Below are positions 7,991 to 16,399 of a DNA stretch of 16,399 nucleotides, one piece after another. The DNA comes from Obelidium mucronatum (Eukaryota; Chytridiomycota; Chytridiomycetes; Chytridiales; Chytriomycetaceae): the NCBI GenBank assembly GCA_025765595.1, contig JAIVFH010000515.1, forward strand, positions 1 to 16,399, in the 5' to 3' direction. Positions within the stretch are counted from its first letter, which is position 1; each line of letters starts with the position of its first letter. The translations under genes and the position numbers were made by a program. The notes beneath the pieces were generated by a model. It did no database searches. It was not told the DNA's origin and worked only from the letters and a program-made list of their open reading frames with translations.

Positions 7991-8206
7991 GCAGGTTCTG
8001 TTTCTGTGTTGCGCTTTATACGATTGACAGCTGTCAAAAACAGCAAACTATGAAAAAAAAAACTCTTTTTTCTTTGGAACCAGGGCGGCCCTTGAAATAA
8101 AGCCGGCTGTCAAAAAATAAAATTTGTTGTCTTGACAAACTGATTACCATAACAGATGTCCGCCTGCCTGTTTCTTTAGTTTTGGCTGCTATGAGGCATC
8201 TCAAAA

Positions 8207-8602
8207 ATGGAGAAAAGTCTGGGCAAGGCTTCTTCAAAGTTTGGAAGAGATGCGAGCCAGGTAGAGCGCGTGAAAACTAGAAAAGGGAATTCAAAACAAA
8301 AGGCTCCTGCCCACTTTACGCAAGAAGCCGGTGTGCTAGCGTGGCGCCGTTGGCACGCCTATGTTGGCAGAAATTCCGCGCACAACACGAAAAGAAAAAA
8401 GAGGTTGCCGATTTGTGGCAGAAACCATGTGTAGAGCAATTTTTTTTTTTTGTTTTTGCTTTGGCGCAGTACTTGCCGCCATTGTTGAAAGCAATAGTGA
8501 CCACAGACTCCATGGAGCGAGCGCCAAATTATGCAGGATGTGTCTTGGAGATTTTTGCGTGCAGCCGCGAAAAAAACTACAGCACACAAAGCCGGCTGTC
8601 AA
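8207..8602. repeat. Short 5S-less repeat unit S5 (396 bp)
   Basis: First of two consecutive short units. The 5S 3' remnant is at 8575-8587. Confidence 0.95.
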
Positions 8603-8998
8603 ATGGAGAAAAGTCTGGGCAAGGCTTCTTCAAAGTTTGGAAGAGATGCGAGCCAGGTAGAGCGCGTGAAAACTAGAAAAGGGAATTCAAAACAAAAGGC
8701 TCCTGCCCACTTTACGCAAGAAGCCGGTGTGCTAGCGTGGCGCCGTTGGCACGCCTATGTTGGCAGAAATTCCGCGCACAACACGAAAAGAAAAAAGAGG
8801 TTGCCGATTTGTGGCAGAAACCATGTGTAGAGCAATTTTTTTTTTTTGTTTTTGCTTTGGCGCAGTACTTGCCGCCATTGTTGAAAGCAATAGTGACCAC
8901 AGACTCCATGGAGCGAGCGCCAAATTATGCAGGATGTGTCTTGGAGATTTTTGCGTGCAGCCGCGAAAAAAACTACAGCACACAAAGCCGGCTGTCAA
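8603..8998. repeat. Short 5S-less repeat unit S6 (396 bp)
   Basis: Second of two consecutive short units, by eye the same as S5. The 5S 3' remnant is at 8971-8983. Confidence 0.95.
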
Positions 8999-9366
8999 AT
9001 GGAGAAAAGTCTGGGCAAGGCTTCTTCAAAGTTTGGAAGAGATGCGAGCCAGGTAGAGCGCGTGAAAACTAGAAAAGGGAATTCAAAACAAAAGGCTCCT
9101 GCCCACTTTACGCAAGAAGCCGGTGTGCTAGCGTGGCGCCGTTGGCACGCCTATGTTGGCAGAAATTCCGCGCACAACACGAAAAGAAAAAAGAGGTTGC
9201 CGATTTTGGCGAGAAACCATGTGTAGAGCAATTTTTTTTTTTTGTTTTTGCTTTGGCGCAGTACTTGCCGCCATTGTTGAAAGCAATAGTGACCACAGAC
9301 TCCATGGAGCGAGCGCCAAATTATGCAGGATGTGTCTTGGAGATTTTTGCGTGCAGCCGCGAAAAA

Positions 9367-9484
9367 AACTACAGCACACTGTATTCCCGCGTGGTCTCCC
9401 ACCGCAGTACTGACAATGCCATCACCAGCTTAACTTCGGAGATCGGACGGGATCCGGTGCTTTTTGGTGTGTATGGCCGTAGTT
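9367..9484 (-). rRNA. 5S ribosomal RNA gene, copy 10
   Basis: Intact 118-nt gene in a 699-bp unit. The terminator is at 9362-9368, the TATA box at 9509-9514 and the palindrome at 9518-9531. The upstream spacer has lost single A bases at three A runs (near 9532, 9611 and 9697). The downstream spacer has a small rearranged patch near 9204-9212 (TTTTGGCGAG instead of TTTGTGGCAG). Confidence 0.94.
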
Positions 9485-9697
9485 GCAGGTTCTGTTTCTG
9501 TGTTGCGCTTTATACGATTGACAGCTGTCAAAACAGCAAACTATGAAAAAAAAAACTCTTTTTTCTTTGGAACCAGGGCGGCCCTTGAAATAAAGCCGGC
9601 TGTCAAAAAATAAATTTGTTGTCTTGACAAACTGATTACCATAACAGATGTCCGCCTGCCTGTTTCTTTAGTTTTGGCTGCTATGAGGCATCTCAAA

Positions 9698-10096
9698 ATG
9701 GAGAAAAGTCTGGGCAAGGCTTCTTCAAAGTTTGGAAGAGATGCGAGCCAGGTAGAGCGCGTGAAAACTAGAAAAGGGAATTCAAAACAAAAGGCTCCTG
9801 CCCACTTTACGCAAGAAGCCGGTGTGCTAGCGTGGCGCCGTTGGCACGCCTATGTTGGCAGAAATTCCGCGCACAACACGAAAAGAAAAAAGAGGTTGCC
9901 GATTTGTGGCAGAAACCATGTGTAGAGCAATTTTTTTTTTTTTTGTTTTTGCTTGCGCAGTACTTGCCGCCATTGTTGAAAGCAATAGTGACCACAGACT
10001 CCCATGGAAGCGAGCGCCAAATTATGCAGGATGTGTCTTGGAGATTTTTGCGTGCAGCCGCGAAAAAACTACAGCACACAAAGCCGGCTGTGTCAA
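9698..10096. repeat. Short 5S-less repeat unit S7 (399 bp, divergent)
   Basis: First of five consecutive short units. The 5S 3' remnant is at 10067-10079, behind a terminator of only six T (10063-10068). It has a T14 tract, GCTTGCGCAG in place of GCTTTGGCGCAG, CCCATGGAAGCG in place of CCATGGAGCG, and a doubled TG in the island (CTGTGTCAAA). Confidence 0.92.
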
Positions 10097-10496
10097 ATGG
10101 AGAAAAGTCTGGCAAGGCTTCTTCAAAGTTTGGAAGAGATGCGAGCCAGGTAGAGCGCGTGAAAACTAGAAAAGGGAATTCAAAACAAAAGGCTCCTGCC
10201 CACTTTACGCAAGAAGCCGGTGTGCTAAGCGTGGCGCCGTTGGCACGCCTATGTTGGCATAAATTCCGCGCACAACACGAAAAGAAAAAAGAGGTTGCCG
10301 ATTTGTGGCAGAAACCATGTGTAGAGCAATTTTTTTTTTTTGTTTTGCTTTGGCGGCAGTACTTGGCCGCCATTGTTGAAAAGCAATAGTGACCACAGAC
10401 TCCATGGAGCGAGCGACCAAATTATGCAGGATGTGTCTTGGAGATTTTTGCGTGTCAGCCGCGAAAAAAACTACAGCACACAAAGCCGGCTGTCAA
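10097..10496. repeat. Short 5S-less repeat unit S8 (400 bp, divergent)
   Basis: The 5S 3' remnant is at 10469-10481. Many one-base differences are spread through the unit: TCTGGCAAGG, GTGCTAAGCG, GGCATAAATT (a substitution), GTTTTGCTTTGGCGGCAG, ACTTGGCC, GCGACCAAA and GCGTGTCAGC. This is the most divergent unit in the window. Confidence 0.92.
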
Positions 10497-10890
10497 ATGG
10501 AGAAAGTCTGGGCAAGGCTTCTTCAAGTTTGGAAGAGATGCGAGCCAGGTAGAGCGCGTGAAAACTCGAAAAGGAATTCAAAACAAAAGGCTCCTGCCCA
10601 CTTTACGCAAGAAGCCGGTGTGCTAGCGTGGCGCCGTTGGCACGCCTATGTTGGCAGAAATTCCGCGCACAACACGAAAAGAAAAAGAGGTTGCCGATTT
10701 GTGGCAGAAACCATGTGTAGAGCAATTTTTTTTTTTTTTGTTTTTGCTTTGGCGCAGTACTTGCCGCCATTGTTGAAAGCAATAGTGACCACAGACTCCA
10801 TGGAGCGAGCGCCAAATTATGCAGGATGTGTCTTGGAGATTTTTGCGTGCAGCCGCGAAAAAAACTACAGCACACAAAGCCGGCTGTCAA
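10497..10890. repeat. Short 5S-less repeat unit S9 (394 bp)
   Basis: The 5S 3' remnant is at 10863-10875. It starts with a cluster of losses (GAGAAAGTC, TTCAAGTTTGG, AAAAGGAATTC) and a substitution giving AACTCGAAAAGG. The second half is close to the consensus apart from a T14 tract. Confidence 0.92.
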
Positions 10891-11287
10891 ATGGAGAAAA
10901 GTCTGGGCAAGGCTTTTCTTCAAAGTTTGGAAGAGATGCGAGCCAGGTAGAGCGCGTGAAAACTAGAAAAGGGAATTCAAAACAAAAGGCTCCTGCCCAC
11001 TTTACGCAAGAAGCCGGTGTGCTAGCGTGGCGCCGTTGGCACGCCTATGTTGGCAGAAATTCCGCGCACAACACGAAAAGAAAAAGAGGTTGCCGATTGT
11101 GGCAGAAACCATGTGTAGAGCAATTTTTTTTTTTTTGTTTTTGCTTTGGCGCAGTACTTGCCGCCATTGTTGAAAGCAATAGTGACCACAGACTCCATGG
11201 AGCGAGCGCCAAATTATGCAGGATGTGTCTTGGAGATTTTTGCGTGCAGCCGCGAAAAAAACTACAGCACACAAAGCCGGCTGTCAA
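10891..11287. repeat. Short 5S-less repeat unit S10 (397 bp)
   Basis: The 5S 3' remnant is at 11260-11272. It has extra TT in GGCTTTTCTTC (10913-10923), a missing T in CCGATTGTGG, one A fewer in the purine tract, and a T13 tract. Confidence 0.93.
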
Positions 11288-11688
11288 ATGGAGAAAAGTC
11301 TGGGCAAGGCTTCTTCAAAGTTTGGAAGAGATGCGAGCCAGGTAGAGCGCGTGAAAACTAGAAAAGGGAATTCAAAACAAAAGGCTCCTGCCCACTTTAC
11401 GCAAGAAGCCGGTGTGCTAGCGTGGCGCCGTTGGCACGCCTATGTTGGCAGAAATTCCGCGCACAACACGAAAAGAAAAAGAGGTTGCCGATTTGTGGCA
11501 GAAACCATGTGTAGAGCAATTTTTTTTTTTTTTGTTTTTGCTTTGGCGCAGTACTTGCCGCCATTGTTGAAAGCAATAGTGACCACAGACTCCATGGAGC
11601 GAGCGCCAAATTATGCAGGATGTGTCTTGGAGATTTTTGCGTGCAGCCCGCGAAAAAAAAAACTACAGCACACAAAGCCGGCTGTCAA
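11288..11688. repeat. Short 5S-less repeat unit S11 (401 bp)
   Basis: Last of the five-unit short run. The 5S 3' remnant is at 11661-11673, with the terminator lengthened to ten T (11653-11662) and an extra C in GCAGCCCGCG. The tract is T14. Confidence 0.93.
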
Positions 11689-12062
11689 ATGGAGAAAAGT
11701 CTGGGCAAGGCTTCTTCAAAGTTTGGAAGAGATGCGAGCCAGGTAGAGCGCGTGAAAACTAGAAAAGGGAATTCAAAACAAAAGGCTCCTGCCCACTTTA
11801 CGCAAGAAGCCGGTGTGCTAGCGTGGCGCCGTTGGCACGCCTATGTTGGCAGAAATTCCGCGCACAACACGAAAAGAAAAAAGAGGTTGCCGATTTGTGG
11901 CAGAAACCATGTGTAGAGCAATTTTTTTTTTTTTTGTTTTTGCTTTGGCGCAGTACTTGCCGCCATTGTTGAAAGCAATAGTGACCACAGACTCCATGGA
12001 AGCGAGCGCCAAATTATGCAGGATGTGTCCTTGGAGATTTTTGCGTGCACGCCGCGAAAAAA

Positions 12063-12181
12063 AACTACAGCACACTGTATTCCCGCGTGGTCTCCCACCG
12101 CAGTACTGACAATGCCATCACCAGCTTTAACTTCGGAGATCGGACGGGATCCGGTGCTTTTTGGTGTGTATGGCCGTAGTT
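12063..12181 (-). rRNA. 5S ribosomal RNA gene, copy 11 (1-base insertion in A-box)
   Basis: This is the only full-length copy that differs from the others: 119 nt, with one extra base that changes GTTAAGC to GTTAAAGC (about 12126-12128). The change falls in the A-box-like element and at the edge of helix II, so it might weaken transcription or folding. The terminator is T8 (12057-12064), the TATA box at 12206-12211 and the palindrome at 12215-12228. The 711-bp unit has other one-base insertions (CCATGGAAGCG, GTCCTTGG, GCACGCCGCG, TCTTTTGG, AGGGGCGG), so a sequencing or polishing error is a real alternative. Confidence 0.88.
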
Positions 12182-12399
12182 GCAGGTTCTGTTTCTGTGT
12201 TGCGCTTTATACGATTGACAGCTGTCAAAAACAGCAAACTATGAAAAAAAAAACTCTTTTTTCTTTTGGAACCAGGGGCGGCCCTTGAAATAAAGCCGGC
12301 TGTCAAAAAATAAAATTTGTTGTCTTGACAAACTGATTACCATAACAGATGTCCGCCTGCCTGTTTCTTTAGTTTTGGCTGCTATGAGGCATCTCAAAA

Positions 12400-12795
12400 A
12401 TGGAGAAAAGTCTGGGCAAGGCTTCTTCAAAGTTTGGAAGAGATGCGAGCCAGGTAGAGCGCGTGAAAACTAGAAAAGGGAATTCAAAACAAAAGGCTCC
12501 TGCCCACTTTACGCAAGAAGCCGGTGTGCTAGCGTGGCGCCGTTGGCACGCCTATGTTGGCAGAAATTCCGCGCACAACACGAAAAGAAAAAAGAGGTTG
12601 CCGATTTGTGGCAGAAACCATGTGTAGAGCAATTTTTTTTTTTTGTTTTTGCTTTGGCGCAGTACTTGCCGCCATTGTTGAAAGCAATAGTGACCACAGA
12701 CTCCATGGAGCGAGCGCCAAATTATGCAGGATGTGTCTTGGAGATTTTTGCGTGCAGCCGCGAAAAAAACTACAGCACACAAAGCCGGCTGTCAA
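12400..12795. repeat. Short 5S-less repeat unit S12 (396 bp)
   Basis: Standard short unit after the divergent tract. The 5S 3' remnant is at 12768-12780. Confidence 0.95.
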
Positions 12796-13163
12796 ATGGA
12801 GAAAAGTCTGGGCAAGGCTTCTTCAAAGTTTGGAAGAGATGCGAGCCAGGTAGAGCGCGTGAAAACTAGAAAAGGGAATTCAAAACAAAAGGCTCCTGCC
12901 CACTTTACGCAAGAAGCCGGTGTGCTAGCGTGGCGCCGTTGGCACGCCTATGTTGGCAGAAATTCCGCGCACAACACGAAAAGAAAAAAGAGGTTGCCGA
13001 TTTGTGGCAGAAACCATGTGTAGAGCAATTTTTTTTTTTTGTTTTTGCTTTGGCGCAGTACTTGCCGCCATTGTTGAAAGCAATAGTGACCACAGACTCC
13101 ATGGAGCGAGCGCCAAATTATGCAGGATGTGTCTTGGAGATTTTTGCGTGCAGCCGCGAAAAA

Positions 13164-13281
13164 AACTACAGCACACTGTATTCCCGCGTGGTCTCCCACC
13201 GCAGTACTGACAATGCCATCACCAGCTTAACTTCGGAGATCGGACGGGATCCGGTGCTTTTTGGTGTGTATGGCCGTAGTT
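13164..13281 (-). rRNA. 5S ribosomal RNA gene, copy 12
   Basis: Intact 118-nt gene in a 702-bp unit. The terminator is at 13159-13165, the TATA box at 13306-13311 and the palindrome at 13315-13328. Confidence 0.95.
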
Positions 13282-13864
13282 GCAGGTTCTGTTTCTGTGT
13301 TGCGCTTTATACGATTGACAGCTGTCAAAAACAGCAAACTATGAAAAAAAAAACTCTTTTTTCTTTGGAACCAGGGCGGCCCTTGAAATAAAGCCGGCTG
13401 TCAAAAAATAAAATTTGTTGTCTTGACAAACTGATTACCATAACAGATGTCCGCCTGCCTGTTTCTTTAGTTTTGGCTGCTATGAGGCATCTCAAAAATG
13501 GAGAAAAGTCTGGGCAAGGCTTCTTCAAAGTTTGGAAGAGATGCGAGCCAGGTAGAGCGCGTGAAAACTAGAAAAGGGAATTCAAAACAAAAGGCTCCTG
13601 CCCACTTTACGCAAGAAGCCGGTGTGCTAGCGTGGCGCCGTTGGCACGCCTATGTTGGCAGAAATTCCGCGCACAACACGAAAAGAAAAAAGAGGTTGCC
13701 GATTTGTGGCAGAAACCATGTGTAGAGCAATTTTTTTTTTTTGTTTTGCTTTGGCGCAGTACTTGCCGCCATTGTTGAAAGCAATAGTGACCACAGACTC
13801 CATGGAGCGAGCGCCAAATTATGCAGGATGTGTCTTGGAGATTTTTGCGTGCAGCCGCGAAAAA

Positions 13865-13982
13865 AACTACAGCACACTGTATTCCCGCGTGGTCTCCCAC
13901 CGCAGTACTGACAATGCCATCACCAGCTTAACTTCGGAGATCGGACGGGATCCGGTGCTTTTTGGTGTGTATGGCCGTAGTT
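13865..13982 (-). rRNA. 5S ribosomal RNA gene, copy 13
   Basis: Intact 118-nt gene in a 699-bp unit. The terminator is at 13860-13866, the TATA box at 14007-14012 and the palindrome at 14016-14029. Spacer differences: GTTTTGC after the T tract, and about 3 bp lost at AAAATTTTGTCTTG (near 14110-14120). Confidence 0.95.
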
Positions 13983-14564
13983 GCAGGTTCTGTTTCTGTG
14001 TTGCGCTTTATACGATTGACAGCTGTCAAAAACAGCAAACTATGAAAAAAAAAACTCTTTTTTCTTTGGAACCAGGGCGGCCCTTGAAATAAAGCCGGCT
14101 GTCAAAAAATAAAATTTTGTCTTGACAAACTGATTACCATAACAGATGTCCGCCTGCCTGTTTCTTTAGTTTTGGCTGCTATGAGGCATCTCAAAAATGG
14201 AGAAAAGTCTGGGCAAGGCTTCTTCAAAGTTTGGAAGAGATGCGAGCCAGGTAGAGCGCGTGAAAACTAGAAAAGGGAATTCAAAACAAAAGGCTCCTGC
14301 CCACTTTACGCAAGAAGCCGGTGTGCTAGCGTGGCGCCGTTGGCACGCCTATGTTGGCAGAAATTCCGCGCACAACACGAAAAGAAAAAAGAGGTTGCCG
14401 ATTTGTGGCAGAAACCATGTGTAGAGCAATTTTTTTTTTTTGTTTTTGCTTTGGCGCAGTACTTGCCGCCATTGTTGAAAGCAATAGTGACCACAGACTC
14501 CATGGAGCGAGCGCCAAATTATGCAGGATGTGTCTTGGAGATTTTTGCGTGCAGCCGCGAAAAA

Positions 14565-14682
14565 AACTACAGCACACTGTATTCCCGCGTGGTCTCCCAC
14601 CGCAGTACTGACAATGCCATCACCAGCTTAACTTCGGAGATCGGACGGGATCCGGTGCTTTTTGGTGTGTATGGCCGTAGTT
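14565..14682 (-). rRNA. 5S ribosomal RNA gene, copy 14
   Basis: Intact 118-nt gene in a 702-bp unit. The terminator is at 14560-14566, the TATA box at 14707-14712 and the palindrome at 14716-14729. Confidence 0.95.
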
Positions 14683-14898
14683 GCAGGTTCTGTTTCTGTG
14701 TTGCGCTTTATACGATTGACAGCTGTCAAAAACAGCAAACTATGAAAAAAAAAACTCTTTTTTCTTTGGAACCAGGGCGGCCCTTGAAATAAAGCCGGCT
14801 GTCAAAAAATAAAATTTGTTGTCTTGACAAACTGATTACCATAACAGATGTCCGCCTGCCTGTTTCTTTAGTTTTGGCTGCTATGAGGCATCTCAAAA

Positions 14899-15296
14899 AT
14901 GGAGAAAAGTCTGGGCAAGGCTTCTTCAAAGTTTGGAAGAGATGCGAGCCAGGTAGAGCGCGTGAAAACTAGAAAAGGGAATTCAAAACAAAAGGCTCCT
15001 GCCCACTTTACGCAAGAAGCCGGTGTGCTAGCGTGGCGCCGTTGGCACGCCTATGTTGGCAGAAATTCCGCGCACAACACGAAAAGAAAAAAGAGGTTGC
15101 CGATTTGTGGCAGAAACCATGTGTAGAGCAATTTTTTTTTTTTTGTTTTTGCTTTGGCGCAGTACTTGCCGCCATTGTTGAAAGCAATAGTGACCACAGA
15201 CTCCATGGAGCGAGCGCCAAATTATGCAGGATGTGTCTTGGAGATTTTTGCGTGCAGCCGCGAAAAAAACTACACACACACAAAGCCGGCTGTCAA
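14899..15296. repeat. Short 5S-less repeat unit S13 (398 bp), CA-expanded remnant
   Basis: This short unit differs at the deletion junction: where others read CTACAGCACACAAAGCC it reads CTACACACACACAAAGCC (15270-15287), so the leftover 5S 3' end is altered. This looks like CA slippage in a stretch no longer under selection as rRNA. The tract is T13. Confidence 0.93.
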
Positions 15297-15664
15297 ATGG
15301 AGAAAAGTCTGGGCAAGGCTTCTTCAAAGTTTGGAAGAGATGCGAGCCAGGTAGAGCGCGTGAAAACTAGAAAAGGGAATTCAAAACAAAAGGCTCCTGC
15401 CCACTTTACGCAAGAAGCCGGTGTGCTAGCGTGGCGCCGTTGGCACGCCTATGTTGGCAGAAATTCCGCGCACAACACGAAAAGAAAAAAGAGGTTGCCG
15501 ATTTGTGGCAGAAACCATGTGTAGAGCAATTTTTTTTTTTTTGTTTTGCTTTGGCGCAGTACTTGCCGCCATTGTTGAAAGCAATAGTGACCACAGACTC
15601 CATGGAGCGAGCGCCAAATTATGCAGGATGTGTCTTGGAGATTTTTGCGTGCAGCCGCGAAAAA

Positions 15665-15782
15665 AACTACAGCACACTGTATTCCCGCGTGGTCTCCCAC
15701 CGCAGTACTGACAATGCCATCACCAGCTTAACTTCGGAGATCGGACGGGATCCGGTGCTTTTTGGTGTGTATGGCCGTAGTT
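15665..15782 (-). rRNA. 5S ribosomal RNA gene, copy 15
   Basis: Intact 118-nt gene in a 701-bp unit. The terminator is at 15660-15666, the TATA box at 15807-15812 and the palindrome at 15816-15829. The upstream A run is one base shorter than usual, and GTTTTGC follows a T13 tract. Confidence 0.95.
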
Positions 15783-16365
15783 GCAGGTTCTGTTTCTGTG
15801 TTGCGCTTTATACGATTGACAGCTGTCAAAAACAGCAAACTATGAAAAAAAAACTCTTTTTTCTTTGGAACCAGGGCGGCCCTTGAAATAAAGCCGGCTG
15901 TCAAAAAATAAAATTTGTTGTCTTGACAAACTGATTACCATAACAGATGTCCGCCTGCCTGTTTCTTTAGTTTTGGCTGCTATGAGGCATCTCAAAAATG
16001 GAGAAAAGTCTGGGCAAGGCTTCTTCAAAGTTTGGAAGAGATGCGAGCCAGGTAGAGCGCGTGAAAACTAGAAAAGGGAATTCAAAACAAAAGGCTCCTG
16101 CCCACTTTACGCAAGAAGCCGGTGTGCTAGCGTGGCGCCGTTGGCACGCCTATGTTGGCAGAAATTCCGCGCACAACACGAAAAGAAAAAAGAGGTTGCC
16201 GATTTGTGGCAGAAACCATGTGTAGAGCAATTTTTTTTTTTTGTTTTTGCTTTGGCGCAGTACTTGCCGCCATTGTTGAAAGCAATAGTGACCACAGACT
16301 CCATGGAGCGAGCGCCAAATTATGCAGGATGTGTCTTGGAGATTTTTGCGTGCAGCCGCGAAAAA

Positions 16366-16399
16366 AACTACAGCACACTGTATTCCCGCGTGGTCTCCC
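16366..16399 (-). rRNA. 5S ribosomal RNA gene, copy 16, partial at window edge
   Basis: Only the last 34 nt of the gene are inside the window, from GGGAGACC to GTGCTGTAG, followed by the T7 terminator at 16361-16367. The presence of this part shows that the last unit is a long one and that the array continues to the right. Confidence 0.93.

Larger units (their letters stand above)
1..16399 (-). repeat. 5S rDNA tandem array, mixed long and short units
   Basis: The window is filled end to end by one repeat family in a single orientation. Dividing at ATGGAGAAAAG gives unit starts at 701, 1403, 1800, 2091, 2802, 3197, 3899, 4604, 5001, 5704, 6406, 7108, 7504, 8207, 8603, 8999, 9698, 10097, 10497, 10891, 11288, 11689, 12400, 12796, 13498, 14197, 14899, 15297 and 15998; the first unit starts just before the window. 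Long units of about 702 bp contain a 5S rRNA gene on the minus strand. Short units of about 396 bp lack it. One unit is 291 bp. Near-identity between copies is what concerted evolution of 5S arrays produces, though assembly polishing could exaggerate it. An EcoRI site (GAATTC) lies in every unit except 1800-2090; a BamHI site (GGATCC) lies only inside intact 5S genes. Neither array edge is present, so total copy number is unknown. Confidence 0.97.

Noticed and set aside
10389..11345. 318-residue frame across several short units
   Set aside because: It exists because unit lengths near a multiple of three and local indels join chance frames of successive repeats. It is not conserved in the other units.
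1..16399. CRISPR array
   Set aside because: Repeats are hundreds of bases long with no short repeat and variable spacer pattern, and the content is eukaryotic 5S rDNA.

Overview
The whole window is one head-to-tail tandem array of a nuclear 5S ribosomal RNA gene repeat from a eukaryote. There is no single-copy flank and no convincing protein gene. All 5S genes are on the minus strand. The gene is recognised from its conserved segments (ACGGCCATAC near the 5' end, ATCCCGTCCGATCT, GAAGTTAAGC, GTGGGAGACCAC, GGGAAT, GTGCTGTAG at the 3' end), from a fold that pairs in helices I to V, and from the T7 RNA polymerase III terminator directly after it. The predicted RNA is 118 nt. A TATA-type box at -30 and a perfect 14-bp palindrome at -47 to -34 lie upstream.

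I divide the array at the sequence ATGGAGAAAAG, giving 30 units. Fifteen complete long units (about 702 bp, range 699-711) each carry an intact 5S gene, and a sixteenth runs off the right edge inside the gene. Thirteen short units (about 396 bp, range 394-401) lack the gene but keep its last 13 nt, its terminator and the downstream spacer. One 291-bp unit (1800-2090) is the opposite: it keeps the promoter and the first 26 nt of 5S but has lost the rest of the gene and most of the spacer. From left to right (L long, S short, T truncated) the order is L L S T L S L L S L L L S L S S L S S S S S L S L L L S L L. There are no inversions, so 14 of the 29 complete units cannot make normal 5S rRNA.

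The short units differ from long ones by two deletions (213 bp and 93 bp) that always occur together and flank a retained 16-bp island. This points to one founding event followed by spread through unequal exchange or conversion. Copies are nearly identical, differing mostly in homopolymer lengths. The exceptions are a cluster of slippage-type changes at about 4074-4158, a 10-bp insertion at 2411-2420, and an indel-rich stretch at about 9200-12300 that includes five consecutive short units.

The organism cannot be fixed from this window. The 5S is eukaryotic. Its A/U-paired ends and the GACCACGCGGGAAT segment recall fungal (basidiomycete-type) 5S from memory, but a protist is equally possible. 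The most interesting items are the mixture of gene-bearing and gene-less repeats, and the T/S junction, where an orphan 5S promoter faces a leftover 5S 3' end and terminator and could make a 103-nt chimeric RNA that keeps helix I.
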